Notes under the pieces: generated by a model
Told to the model about the DNA's origin: nothing
What the model saw: the letters and a program-made list of their open reading frames with translations, nothing else
Database searches by the model: none
Shown here: in pieces, positions 52,067-60,449 of the stretch
Numbering within the stretch: position 1 is the first letter of the stretch
Layout: each line of letters opens with the position of its first letter
Translations under genes and position numbers: made by a program
Source of the DNA: an uncultured Muribaculum sp.
GTDB lineage: Bacteria; Bacteroidota; Bacteroidia; Bacteroidales; Muribaculaceae
NCBI GenBank assembly: GCA_910578835.1
Contig: CAJTSK010000015.1
Span: 1-60,449, forward strand
Direction of reading: 5' to 3'
Length of the DNA stretch: 60,449 nucleotides

Positions 52067-52074
52067 TAACTTTG
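52067..52074 (+). promoter_or_regulatory. -7 box of the GH3 gene
   Basis: TAACTTTG, 29 bp before the ATG. Upstream TTG triplets are at 11 and 24 bp, neither at the ideal distance. Confidence 0.5.
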
Positions 52075-52103
52075 TGAAAACCAACTAACTTATTTTATTT
52101 TAC

Positions 52104-54314
52104 ATGAAACATACAATAATTGCAATGGCATGTGTGGCAGCATCACTTCCGGTGGTTGCCGCCGTTCCGGCTTATCTCAACGAGCAGCTTCCCCTTGAAG
52201 AGCGCGTGGAAGACGCACTCAGTCGCATGACACTTGATGAAAAAATCGCTATGTGTCATGCCGAAGGCAAGTTTGCCGCTGCCGGAGTCCCCCGCCTCGG
52301 CATACCCGACCTGTGGACCAGCGACGGTCCTCATGGCGTAAGGGCTGAAATAAACTGGAATGACTGGGGATATTCCAACCGTACAAATGACTCCATAACC
52401 GCATTTCCCGCTCTGACGGCGCTTGCCGCTACCTGGAATCCGGAACTTTCCTACGACTACGGTGACGCTCTCGGCGAAGAGGCGCTTTACCGCGAGAAAG
52501 ATGTGATGCTCGGTCCGGGTGTCAACATCTACCGCACTCCTCTTAACGGCCGTAACTTTGAATATATGGGCGAAGACCCGTATCTCGCCTCTGTGCTGGT
52601 AGTGCCCTATATCCGGGGCATGCAGAAAAATGGTGTGGCGGCGTGTGTGAAGCATTACGCGCTCAACAATCAGGAGAAGTGGCGCGGACATATCGATGTA
52701 GAGCTGAGTGACCGTGCCCTCCATGAGATATATCTCCCTGCCTTCAAGGCTGCCGTGAAAGAGGGTGGCGCATGGTCGATTATGGGCTCTTATAACAAGG
52801 TGCGCGGACAGCACGCCTGTCACAATGAACTCCTCCTTAATGACATCCTTAAAAAGGACTGGGCGTTTGACGGGGTTGTGGTGACCGACTGGGGCGGTGC
52901 CCACGATACAAAGGAGGCTGCGCTCTACGGTCTTGACCTTGAGATGGGCTCATTTACCAATGGCTTGACTTCGGAGAGCGACTTCGGATATAATGACTAT
53001 TATCTTGCCGACCCTTACAAGGCGATGCTTGAAAGCGGCGAGGTGCCTATGTCGACTCTTGACGACAAGGTGCGCCGTCTGCTCCGTCTTAACTTCCGCA
53101 CGGCGATGAACCGCAACAAGCCTTTCGGCTCTATATGCACTCCCGCTCATTATGCCGTGGCAGAGAATATCGGCGACGAGGCAATCGTGTTGCTTAAAAA
53201 TGACCCCGTGAAAAAGGGTGCTGCCAAGCTGCTGCCTATCGACGGCGACAAATACAAGTCGATACTTGTCGTGGGCGACAATGCTGTGCGTATGCTTAAC
53301 CAAGGCGGCGGTTCGAGTGAGCTGAAGGTGAAGGATATGGTAAGCCCTCTTGCCGGCATGCAGTCGCTCTACGGCGATAAGGTGAAGTTTGCACAGGGCT
53401 ACAAGGCAGGTCGCCCCATGTATAACCATGTCGAGGAGATACCGCAGAATGTGGTCGACTCGCTGCGTGACGAGGCTGTTGCCATGGCGCGTGAGGCTGA
53501 CCTGGTAGTGCTTTTCGGCGGACTTAACAAAAATGCCGAGCAAGATTGCGAGGCTGATGACCGCACACAGTACGGACTGCCTTTCGGTCAGCCCGAACTT
53601 ATCGAGGCTCTTCAGGCTGTCAATCCCAATCTTGTAGTCGTGCTTCTCAGCGGTAACGCCGTGGAGATGCCTTGGGAAGCCAAGGTGCCTGCTATCGTCG
53701 AGGGATGGTATCTCGGTTCGATGGGTGGAAAGTCGCTTGCCAATGTGCTAGGCGGAAAGGTTTCTCCCTCAGGTAAGCTACCTTTCTCATTCCCTGTGCG
53801 ACTCGAAGATTGCGGTGCTCACTCCTTTGGCGAAATCTGCTATCCGGGCGACAGCATCACCGAAAAATATCTTGACGACATCCTCGTGGGCTATCGCTGG
53901 CACGATACCAAAAAGATTGCTCCCAAATACTCGTTTGGTCACGGTTTGAGCTATACCGATTTCAAGTATGGCAAGGCTGAGGCTTCGGCAAAGGAGATGA
54001 CTGCCGACGGCAATATCAAGATTAATGTGCCCGTGACCAACATCGGTGACCGTAAGGGTAAAGAGACCGTGCAGCTTTATATCGGCGACGACAAAGCGTC
54101 GGTAATGCGTCCGGTGAAGGAGCTGAAAGGTTTTGAAAAAATCGCGCTTGCTCCCGGCGAGACCAAGAATGTGACCTTTACCATCACCCCCGATGACTTG
54201 AAATATTACGATGAGACGCTGAAAGAGTGGAAAGCCGAGCCGGGTAAGTTTACCGTATATATCGGCAGCTCGTCGACCGACATACGATGCAAAATCCCCT
54301 TCACATTAAAATAA
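52104..54314 (+). CDS. secreted family 3 glycoside hydrolase (beta-glucosidase type)
   Basis: 736 residues with a signal peptide (about 1-19). The N-terminal TIM-like domain has MTLDEKIAMCHAEG, LGPGVNIYRTPLNGRNFEYMGEDPYLAS, KHYALNNQE and the nucleophile Asp in VVVTDWGGAHD. The alpha/beta sandwich domain follows (about 370-590), and a C-terminal fibronectin III-like domain (PVTNIGDRKGKETVQLYIGD) ends the protein. Activity is probably beta-glucosidase or beta-xylosidase on oligosaccharides in the periplasm. It is monocistronic, with the terminator at 54342-54378. Confidence 0.94.
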   Translation: MKHTIIAMACVAASLPVVAAVPAYLNEQLPLEERVEDALSRMTLDEKIAMCHAEGKFAAAGVPRLGIPDLWTSDGPHGVRAEINWNDWGYSNRTNDSITAFPALTALAATWNPELSYDYGDALGEEALYREKDVMLGPGVNIYRTPLNGRNFEYMGEDPYLASVLVVPYIRGMQKNGVAACVKHYALNNQEKWRGHIDVELSDRALHEIYLPAFKAAVKEGGAWSIMGSYNKVRGQHACHNELLLNDILKKDWAFDGVVVTDWGGAHDTKEAALYGLDLEMGSFTNGLTSESDFGYNDYYLADPYKAMLESGEVPMSTLDDKVRRLLRLNFRTAMNRNKPFGSICTPAHYAVAENIGDEAIVLLKNDPVKKGAAKLLPIDGDKYKSILVVGDNAVRMLNQGGGSSELKVKDMVSPLAGMQSLYGDKVKFAQGYKAGRPMYNHVEEIPQNVVDSLRDEAVAMAREADLVVLFGGLNKNAEQDCEADDRTQYGLPFGQPELIEALQAVNPNLVVVLLSGNAVEMPWEAKVPAIVEGWYLGSMGGKSLANVLGGKVSPSGKLPFSFPVRLEDCGAHSFGEICYPGDSITEKYLDDILVGYRWHDTKKIAPKYSFGHGLSYTDFKYGKAEASAKEMTADGNIKINVPVTNIGDRKGKETVQLYIGDDKASVMRPVKELKGFEKIALAPGETKNVTFTITPDDLKYYDETLKEWKAEPGKFTVYIGSSSTDIRCKIPFTLK

Positions 54315-54341
54315 ATACATAACCCACATTACTATTACGTG

Positions 54342-54378
54342 GAGCGATAGCCGTGGCTCTGGCTGTCGCTCTTTTTTT
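54342..54378 (+). terminator. intrinsic terminator of the GH3 gene
   Basis: The stem GAGCGATAGCC (54342-54352) pairs with GGCTGTCGCTC (54361-54371), with one mismatch, followed by seven T residues. Confidence 0.88.
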
Positions 54379-54387
54379 GTGGCTATG

Positions 54388-54759
54388 CTATTTCATGAAT
54401 ACAAAGTAGACGGCGAGGATAAGGCATACAAATGCGGCGAAATGATTCCAATGAAGCGACTCTCCATTGAAAAACACCACCGTAAAGAGAGTGAACACCA
54501 CAAGCGTTATCGCCTCCTGTATCACTTTGAGCTGCATCAGGGAAAACGCTCCGCCGTTGCCTATGTAGCCCATGCGGTTGGCAGGTACCTGACAGGAGTA
54601 TTCGGCGAGGGCTATCACCCATGATATGATTATCACCACATAGAGCGGGGTGTTGGAGGTGATGATTTTCATTTGCTGCAACTTAAGATGCCCGTACCAG
54701 GCAAATGTCATGAATATGTTGGAGATTACGAGGAGTCCTATTGTGAGCCATCCGTTCAT
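54388..54759 (-). CDS. DUF486 family (DMT-like) membrane protein
   Basis: 123 residues with four hydrophobic segments, the DUF486 length. NIFMTFAWYGHLK, SWVIALAEYSCQVPANRMGY and the C-terminal NHFAAFVCLILAVYF are strongly conserved in the family. It is an inner-membrane protein of the drug/metabolite transporter type; substrate unknown. It is a single gene with its own promoter (54791-54822). Confidence 0.92.
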   Translation of the reverse strand: MNGWLTIGLLVISNIFMTFAWYGHLKLQQMKIITSNTPLYVVIIISWVIALAEYSCQVPANRMGYIGNGGAFSLMQLKVIQEAITLVVFTLFTVVFFNGESLHWNHFAAFVCLILAVYFVFMK

Positions 54760-54790
54760 ATGAGAAATCTGAATTTTGTGATTTGATGTG

Positions 54791-54822
54791 CAAAGTTACC
54801 ACTATCGCCCGTGATTTACAAG
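54791..54822 (-). promoter_or_regulatory. promoter of the DUF486 gene
   Basis: TTG (54819-54821), a 20-bp spacer, then TAACTTTG (54791-54798). The ATG is 31 bp downstream. Confidence 0.55.
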
Positions 54823-54888
54823 CGGTGAACCCCTTCGGTGGGGCGGGCGTTATATATTGCACACTATGAACAACCTAAAAATAAGATT

Positions 54889-55611
54889 ATGATTAAAGTA
54901 ACTTATCTCGACCATAGCGGATTTGCATTGACGACTCCGCAGGTAATTATTGTATTTGACTATTTCCGTGACCCTTCCCATGCCCTTGAAAAACTTCTTG
55001 ACCATAATAAGGAGCTTCCGGTGATATTTTTTGCAAGCCATCATCATCCCGACCATTATAATCCGGTGATATTTAACCTGGCGCAAAACCACGAGCATGT
55101 ATATGTGCTTTCCAACGACATTGTGATACAGCAGCTTCACAAAGGGGTCAGCGTGGCGGCTATGAGTAAGGGTGACGTGCTTGAAAATCTCCCGGGCGAC
55201 ACGAAGGTAAAGGCATTCGGCTCTACCGACGAGGGAATAAGTTTTCTTGTGACACTCGCTGACGGTACCACTGTATTCCATGCCGGCGACCTCAATGACT
55301 GGCACTGGAAAGACAGCTCAACAGAGCGCGAGGTGCAGAAGGCTGAAAATGACTTCAAGGTGATTGTAAACCGTCTTAAAAGTGAGTTTCCGGCAATTGA
55401 TGTGGCTATGTTCCCGGTCGATCCCCGTCAAGGCTCAGGCTATGCGCGTGGAGCCACCATTTTCCTTGAAGAAATCAAGGTGAAGGATTTCTTCCCGATG
55501 CATTTCCAGGGTGAGCATTCTGCAGCGTGTGACTTTGAGTCGTATGTGCCTGCCTCGGTCGACACATCCTGCCATTGTCTTGCTACGCCCGGCGAGTCGA
55601 TTACGCTGTAG
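54889..55611 (+). CDS. metallo-beta-lactamase-fold hydrolase
   Basis: 240 residues from the ATG at 54889; the extra 17 residues upstream have no family match. The opening KVTYLDHSGFALTT is the usual MBL strand pattern. The zinc motif ASHHHPDHYNP (HxHxDH) and later FHAGDLNDWHW (second-site ligands) and FPMHFQGEHS are seen. It belongs to the UlaG/YcbL-like small MBL group, so probably a phosphodiesterase or lactonase; the substrate is unknown. A repeat-rich region follows it before the convergent mutS. Confidence 0.87.
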   Translation: MIKVTYLDHSGFALTTPQVIIVFDYFRDPSHALEKLLDHNKELPVIFFASHHHPDHYNPVIFNLAQNHEHVYVLSNDIVIQQLHKGVSVAAMSKGDVLENLPGDTKVKAFGSTDEGISFLVTLADGTTVFHAGDLNDWHWKDSSTEREVQKAENDFKVIVNRLKSEFPAIDVAMFPVDPRQGSGYARGATIFLEEIKVKDFFPMHFQGEHSAACDFESYVPASVDTSCHCLATPGESITL

Positions 55612-55734
55612 TTTTCAGTTCAGAGTTGTCAGTTGTCAGATTGAGTGATACAGAGCGACAGAAGGTCAGAAGTGACAGCTGTATTTTTTATTTGGCGACA
55701 TCCGGAGATGATAGCGGCAGATTGTTGCCCTCCG
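55612..55734. other. spacer between the MBL gene and the repeat patch
   Basis: 123 bp with weak local TGTCAG repeats and a T-rich run near 55683-55690. No ORF or terminator of good quality was found. Confidence 0.4.
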
Positions 55735-56480
55735 GGCTACACGAAGGACAATCCCCTGCGGGGAATACGCATACCGCGATTTTCCCCGATAGGTTAACGA
55801 CATTTTGCCCATCCTGGGCAATGTCTGGCCCCCTGTCTTGCGCGCGCATCGTGATTTTTCCCCGATAGGGGAAAAATGGGGTTAGCCGCGGGTAATGCCG
55901 AAGGCATACCCGTGGTTAGGTTACGCCAATTATCCGCGTCTACCCTGAAAGGGTTGCACAACGCTGGGTGGATAATGCAACCCGCTCTTCGGGGTTGTGA
56001 ATATAGCGGGATGGACGGGACCACGGGTGCACCCCCGGCGCTACCCGCGGCTAACGATATCTTGCCCATTCTGGGCAATATCCGGGTCCGTATTGCGCTC
56101 GCATCGCGGGTCGGGACGTGTGTGATTTGTTATCCCCGCAGGGGATAATCAATGTTTAGCCGGGGGTTGAGCGCAGCGATACCCCCGGTCATGGTTATAC
56201 GGATAAACGTTTCCGCAGGAATCATCGGAACAAGAAGATTCCTGCCGGAAACCGCACGGTGTTTCATGGGACCCCACGGGTATCGCTGCGCTCAACCCGT
56301 GGCTACACGAAGGACAATCCCCTGCGGGGAATGCACGCGTCGTGGTTTTCCCCGATAGGTTAATGATATTTTGCCTTTTCGGGGCAATGTCTGGGGTCTG
56401 GGCTTGCGCGCATCGCGGGTCGGGATGTGTCCCCGAAGGGGATAATTGCAAGGGTTGAGCGCAGCGGTGACTGTGTCCGG
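55735..56480. repeat. REP-like hairpin-rich repeat array between convergent genes
   Basis: A 94-bp unit at 55735-55828 recurs with few changes at 56301-56394, and a shorter related unit lies at about 56048-56147. Each unit combines a TTGCCCA-type hairpin with a CCCC-NNN-GGGG hairpin. A perfect 20-bp inverted pair sits at 56165-56184 and 56278-56297, and a related copy begins near 56452. Several other small GC stems (for example 55751-55764 and around 55885-55915) fill the gap. Reading frames here shift between units and look non-coding. Such extragenic palindromic repeats often sit between convergent genes, as here between the MBL gene and mutS. Confidence 0.7.
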
Positions 56481-56493
56481 GATAAGCCGGGGG

Positions 56494-59112
56494 TCATGCT
56501 TTTCCGGTGATGATGGCGCGGATGTCGTTGAGCTTGTTGAGCGCAGCCATGGGGGTGAGGTTGTTGATGTCGATGTTGATGATTTCATCGCGGATTTGCG
56601 TGAGTACCGGGTCGTCGAGCTGGAAAAATGACAGCTGCACGCCGGCGCGTTCATCTGCCACCGTCGACAGGTCCTTGCCGATGCTTTCACGGCGGTTGTT
56701 GCTCTCCAGATGGGCGAGTACCTCGTCGGCGCGGCGCACGATTGATTGCGGCATACCGGCAAGCTTCGCCACGTGTATACCGAAGCTGTGTTCGCTTCCT
56801 CCGCGCGCCAGTTTGCGCAGGAACACTACTTTGCCGTTGATTTCCTTGACCGATACATTGAAGTTGACAACCCTGTTGAAGCTCGCCTCCATCTCGTTAA
56901 GCTCATGGTAGTGAGTGGCGAAGAGTGTCTTTGGATGCATCGATGCGTGTTCATGTATATGCTCCACGATAGCCCAGGCGATAGAGATGCCGTCGTAGGT
57001 GGATGTGCCGCGGCCAAGCTCGTCAAACAATATCAGGCTGCGTTCGCTCATGTTGTTGAGTATTGATGCTGCCTCGTTCATCTCCACCATGAATGTGGAT
57101 TCACCAAGCGATATGTTGTCGCTCGCGCCGACTCGTGTAAACACCTTGTCGACCACACCTATGCGGGCACTATCGGCGGCGACGAAGCAGCCTATCTGCG
57201 CGAGTATCACGTTAAGCGCGGTCTGGCGGAGCAATGCCGACTTACCCGACATGTTGGGTCCGGTAATCATCATTATCTGGGTGCCGGAATTGCTGAGATG
57301 CACGCTGTTGGCGATATATGGTTCTCCCGGGGGTAGCTGACGCTCGATTACGGGATGTCGTCCTTCCTCGATGTCGATGTTGAGCGAGTCGTCGACTACC
57401 GGACGGTTGTAATGGTTTTCCATCGCCACGCGTGTAAATGCTGCGAGCACGTCGAGTCGCGCTATGAGGGTGGCGTCAAGCTGTATGGCGGCGATGTATT
57501 CCGAGAGACCTGCTATCAGGTCGGTATAAAGCTTTGTCTCGATAATGGCGATTTTTTCCTGTGCGCCGAGTATCTTCTCCTCATATTCTTTTAGCTCCTG
57601 GGTGATGTAGCGCTCGGCGTTGACGAGTGTCTGCTTGCGTATCCAGTCTTGCGGCACCTTTGACTTATGGGCGTTGGTCACCTCGATATAGTAGCCAAAT
57701 ACGTTGTTGTAGCCGATTTTCAGGCTCGAAATGCCTGTCGCCTGTATCTCCCGCTGCTGCACTTTCAGCAGATAGTCTTTGCCCTGAAACGCTATTTCGC
57801 GTAGCTCGTCAAGCTCCGCATCGACTCCGGGGCGTATCACCTGCCCGCGGTTGACAGCTATCGGGGCGTCGTCGACAATCTCCTTGGCTATACGGTCGCG
57901 TATAAGCGTGCATGGATTGAGCTGCTCGCCGATAGTGCGCAGTGCGTCAAGGTCGCTGTTGCAGCATAGAGCTTTGATAGGCTCGATTGCTGAGAGTGCA
58001 TTTTTCAGCTGCACCACCTCGCGCGGGGTCACGCGTCCTACCGCCACTTTGGAGATTATGCGCTCCAGGTCGCCTGTCTGTTCAAGATGGCTCTTCAGTT
58101 CGTCGCGGTCGTCGGGGTGGCGGAAGAAATATTCCACCACGTCAAGGCGGCGGTTGATTGCCGCCACATCTTTAAGCGGGAAGAGCAGCCAGCGGCGCAG
58201 CAGTCGCGCGCCCATGGGGCTGATGGTGCGGTCGATGACCCCGAGAAGGCTTTTGCCCTCTTCGCCCATGCTGTCGACAAGCTCCAGGTTGCGCACGGTG
58301 AATTTGTCAAGTCTTACATAAGAGTCTTCCTCGATACGGCGCAGCTTGGTTATATGGCTTATCTGGCTGTGTTTTGTGATGTCAAGATAATGTAGCACCG
58401 CTCCCGACGCCACTATCGCCGCGTGAAGGGAGTGGATGCCAAATCCTTTCAGGTTGCGGGTCTCGAATTGCTTTAACAGCCTGTCGAGTGCCGCTTCTTC
58501 GGTAAATATCCAGTCGTCAAGCTCAAAGGCAAGATACCGGTTGTTGAATGTCTCGTCGAGTAATTTTCGGTTGCCGCGCTCCACCAATACTTCTTTCGGG
58601 GCAAAGTTGTTGAGCAGCTTGTCGATATAGTCGGCATTGCCTTCTGCCGTCATAAACTCTCCTGTGGAGATGTCGAGAAACGCCACGCCGACCATGCCGC
58701 TTCGGGTAAAGTGGAGTGCCGAGAGGAAGTTGTTTTCGCGGTGGTTAAGCACAGTGTCGTTGATTGACACACCCGGGGTTACAAGCTCGGTGATACCGCG
58801 TTTTACCAGCTTCTTTGTCAACTTCGGGTCTTCGAGCTGCTCGCATATCGCCACTCGCTTGCCAGCCCTTACCAGCTTGGGAAGGTAAGAGTCGAGTGCA
58901 TGATGGGGAAATCCCGCAAGCTCTACATATTGCGACACGCCGTTGGCGCGTCGTGTCAGCGTGATGCCGAGTATCTCCGACGTGATTATGGCGTCATCGG
59001 AAAATGTCTCGTAGAAGTCGCCGACACGAAACAGCAATATGGCGTCGGGATGTTTGCCTTTCATCTCCACATACTGCTTCATCAACGGGGTCTCTACGAT
59101 TTTTTTAGCCAT
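56494..59112 (-). CDS. mutS: DNA mismatch repair protein MutS
   Basis: 872 residues, full length. The mismatch-reading GDFYETF (Phe-x-Glu) is in the N-terminal domain. Walker A TGPNMSGKS, Walker B LILFDELGRGTSTYDG and FATHYHELNEME mark the C-terminal ATPase. It finds base mismatches and recruits MutL. The promoter at 59135-59166 has both boxes. It ends near the repeat array at 55735-56480. No mutL is present here. Confidence 0.97.
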   Translation of the reverse strand: MAKKIVETPLMKQYVEMKGKHPDAILLFRVGDFYETFSDDAIITSEILGITLTRRANGVSQYVELAGFPHHALDSYLPKLVRAGKRVAICEQLEDPKLTKKLVKRGITELVTPGVSINDTVLNHRENNFLSALHFTRSGMVGVAFLDISTGEFMTAEGNADYIDKLLNNFAPKEVLVERGNRKLLDETFNNRYLAFELDDWIFTEEAALDRLLKQFETRNLKGFGIHSLHAAIVASGAVLHYLDITKHSQISHITKLRRIEEDSYVRLDKFTVRNLELVDSMGEEGKSLLGVIDRTISPMGARLLRRWLLFPLKDVAAINRRLDVVEYFFRHPDDRDELKSHLEQTGDLERIISKVAVGRVTPREVVQLKNALSAIEPIKALCCNSDLDALRTIGEQLNPCTLIRDRIAKEIVDDAPIAVNRGQVIRPGVDAELDELREIAFQGKDYLLKVQQREIQATGISSLKIGYNNVFGYYIEVTNAHKSKVPQDWIRKQTLVNAERYITQELKEYEEKILGAQEKIAIIETKLYTDLIAGLSEYIAAIQLDATLIARLDVLAAFTRVAMENHYNRPVVDDSLNIDIEEGRHPVIERQLPPGEPYIANSVHLSNSGTQIMMITGPNMSGKSALLRQTALNVILAQIGCFVAADSARIGVVDKVFTRVGASDNISLGESTFMVEMNEAASILNNMSERSLILFDELGRGTSTYDGISIAWAIVEHIHEHASMHPKTLFATHYHELNEMEASFNRVVNFNVSVKEINGKVVFLRKLARGGSEHSFGIHVAKLAGMPQSIVRRADEVLAHLESNNRRESIGKDLSTVADERAGVQLSFFQLDDPVLTQIRDEIINIDINNLTPMAALNKLNDIRAIITGKA

Positions 59113-59134
59113 TTTCCTTACTGTTATTTTCAGT

Positions 59135-59166
59135 CAAAGTTACAACTTCCGACGCTTTTCCACAAA
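59135..59166 (-). promoter_or_regulatory. promoter of mutS
   Basis: TTTG (59163-59166), an exact 20-bp spacer, then TAACTTTG (59135-59142). The ATG is 22 bp downstream. Confidence 0.7.
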
Positions 59167-59257
59167 TATAGAAAGGTTAAATCCGGGTCAATTTGCAAAA
59201 TAAACCGTCGTCCTGAGAAGAGGGAGAAATTGTAATCGGGTGGTCGCGGATAGAAGA

Positions 59258-59285
59258 GAGAGGCGACACTGATGTGCCGCCTCTC
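59258..59285 (-). terminator. stem-loop after the T9SS cargo gene
   Basis: The stem GAGAGGCG (59258-59265) pairs with CGCCTCTC (59278-59285), extended by CAC/GTG inside. The following tract on the minus strand is CT-rich rather than pure T, so termination may be weak. Confidence 0.55.
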
Positions 59286-59309
59286 CTCTCAAAATGTCAG
59301 TCATAGTTA

Positions 59310-60449
59310 TTAGCGAACGATAATCTTGCTGTGTTCGGTAGATGTGGTGCCGTCGCTTACGGTGACCACATAGATTCCCGATGGGAAAGCGCCGGTGGCG
59401 ATTTCCACCGATGAGGTACCGGGCAAAACCTGACAGCGGTGACGGCAGATACCGTCAGTGCCGGTGACTGTCAATGTAAGCGGGTTTGCGCTGTTGCCAT
59501 TTAATATCACCGTTACAGGCATTGACCTGTCAATTACAGAAGGATTTGTAGATATTCTGACCGGACTGCCTACGGCATTCAGCGAGCCGGTGGCGGTATG
59601 GATGCGATATATTGCGGTCATGTCGCCCTCGCCCTCGCGATAGTCTACCGACATATATTTTTTATCATTGACAGTGAATAGTTTGATGCTTCCCGGATAG
59701 TAATATTCGGCAAAGTTTATGTTAGCCGTCGTTTTACCGTCGTCCGACTTTATGCTGAGCGATGTGGGCATATATGTCTCTTTTGAATTAATAAATTTAC
59801 CAAAGTCTGAAGCACCCTCCTCTTCTTCCACGATATAAGGAGTGTAGACCGGTGTTATATATTCATAGGAGTCATCGGTGTTGAAAAATTCACGGGTCAG
59901 CGGTACGGATGTTTCATTGCCGTTGTCAGTGAGATAGTGGGGGATGTCAAGCAATGATAATTTTATTTTCGAGGTATAGTTGTCCATAGGGATACGTTCT
60001 GTCTCATACCGGTCGGTGAATCGGTAGGTGCCATTGTAGACTGCAAAAAGTCGACCGCTCTCGTCAAGCCAGGCGAAGCGGTAAGGATATTTCGTCCCAA
60101 ATATACTATGTTGATAAAAATAGTTGGGACTTCCCGTTGCGTCAACAAAGAAGTATCCGTTGCCGTAGGGTCTGATTTCATACTGGTCATCACTGTATCC
60201 GTCGGCGGAAAGTCGCTCTTTCGCTTCGTCAAGAGTGAATGTCATTCCATCTGTGCCGGGATAAACGTTTCTGTAGCTGTCGTAGATGTCAATCTCGAGA
60301 ATGCGTGGAAGAAGCTCCCGGTGTACGGTTATTGTTTTTTCTTCGCCGGAGATGACTGAAAACTTGTCGCAGCTGCGGAAATCCTCGTCATAAAGGGTCA
60401 GCGGATTTTTCCGGTGGGCGGAGGGGTGATGTCGGAGTATAGTGTTATC
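59310..60449 (-). CDS. secreted protein with T9SS C-terminal domain (5' end outside the window)
   Basis: The frame stays open to the right edge of the window, so at least 379 residues are present and the N-terminus with its signal is missing; the ATG at 60245 is internal. The body is beta-rich with YPYRFAWLDESGRLFAVYNGTYR and an acidic VEEEEGASDFG loop. The last 80 residues (ANPLTLTVTG, LPGTSSVEIATGAFPSGIYVVTVSDG, KIIVR) form a type A T9SS sorting domain, similar to the protein at 36272-38065. Function unknown. Confidence 0.7.
   Translation of the reverse strand, partial: DNTILRHHPSAHRKNPLTLYDEDFRSCDKFSVISGEEKTITVHRELLPRILEIDIYDSYRNVYPGTDGMTFTLDEAKERLSADGYSDDQYEIRPYGNGYFFVDATGSPNYFYQHSIFGTKYPYRFAWLDESGRLFAVYNGTYRFTDRYETERIPMDNYTSKIKLSLLDIPHYLTDNGNETSVPLTREFFNTDDSYEYITPVYTPYIVEEEEGASDFGKFINSKETYMPTSLSIKSDDGKTTANINFAEYYYPGSIKLFTVNDKKYMSVDYREGEGDMTAIYRIHTATGSLNAVGSPVRISTNPSVIDRSMPVTVILNGNSANPLTLTVTGTDGICRHRCQVLPGTSSVEIATGAFPSGIYVVTVSDGTTSTEHSKIIVR

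Noticed and set aside
55575..56451. Short open frames inside the repeat array
   Set aside because: They change frame from unit to unit, have odd Pro/Ala/Gly-rich composition, and occur on both strands over the same repeats.
55735..56480. Repeat array considered as a CRISPR
   Set aside because: Units are not short direct repeats with regular unique spacers; they are hairpins at irregular spacing, and no cas gene is near.

Overview
The window looks like a chromosomal segment of a gut Bacteroidales, most probably a Muribaculaceae relative. This is inference from four things: Bacteroidetes-type promoters (TTTG, about 20 bp, TAnnTTTG), Bacteroidetes-only families (DUF5723, DUF4254, DUF4834, GldD/GldE, fimbrillin-like lipoproteins, type IX secretion C-terminal domains), TonB-dependent receptors, and many secreted glycoside hydrolases. 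No rRNA gene, CRISPR array or complete transposase gene is visible.

Layout. 1-46 is a probable IS end that truncates a leucine-rich-repeat surface protein gene. 727-4085 is an outer-membrane barrel/lipoprotein pair. 4253-9869 holds apbE, msrAB, a CAT-like acetyltransferase, a GT8 and a MATE pump. 9991-17011 is a glycan-assembly run (DUF4254, GT9, ruvB, flippase, DUF389, GT4). 17057-23327 holds a radical SAM protein, an LD-carboxypeptidase, a flavoprotein, a PpiD-like foldase, a HAD phosphatase and upp. 23309-28803 on the minus strand holds a PPTase, gldD, gldE, a GNAT, rpiB and an ABC exporter. 28875-33272 holds a fimbrillin-like lipoprotein and a GH2 beta-galactosidase. 33506-35828 is an AT-rich PaeR7I/XhoI-type restriction-modification pair beside tRNA-Leu(CAA). 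36272-40969 holds a T9SS cargo protein and a four-gene 2-oxoacid:ferredoxin oxidoreductase operon. 40944-46826 holds a DUF5119-like fragment, DUF3575, an SGNH esterase, an aquaporin, DUF2461, DUF4834, pssA and psd. 47044-54314 holds a TonB receptor, its OB-fold lipoprotein partner and a GH3 enzyme. 54388-60449 holds DUF486, an MBL-fold protein, a hairpin-rich repeat patch, mutS and a second T9SS cargo protein that runs off the end.

The most unusual item is a 348-bp repeat present three times (5268-5615, 12698-13045, 41890-42237), all in one orientation and all exactly the same length. It has 33-bp terminal inverted repeats, a probable TTA target duplication, and two mirror-image internal motifs that each begin exactly 60 bp from an end. 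Comparing the copies shows compensatory base changes, both between the termini and inside one arm, that favour an RNA fold on the plus strand. It may be a MITE that carries a structured RNA. One copy landed on the start codon of the flippase gene. Other items worth attention are a compact minus-strand small-RNA transcription unit (19392-19494), a repeat array between two convergent genes (55735-56480), and several genes whose -10-like box lies only 4-5 bp before the ATG, suggesting leaderless mRNAs.
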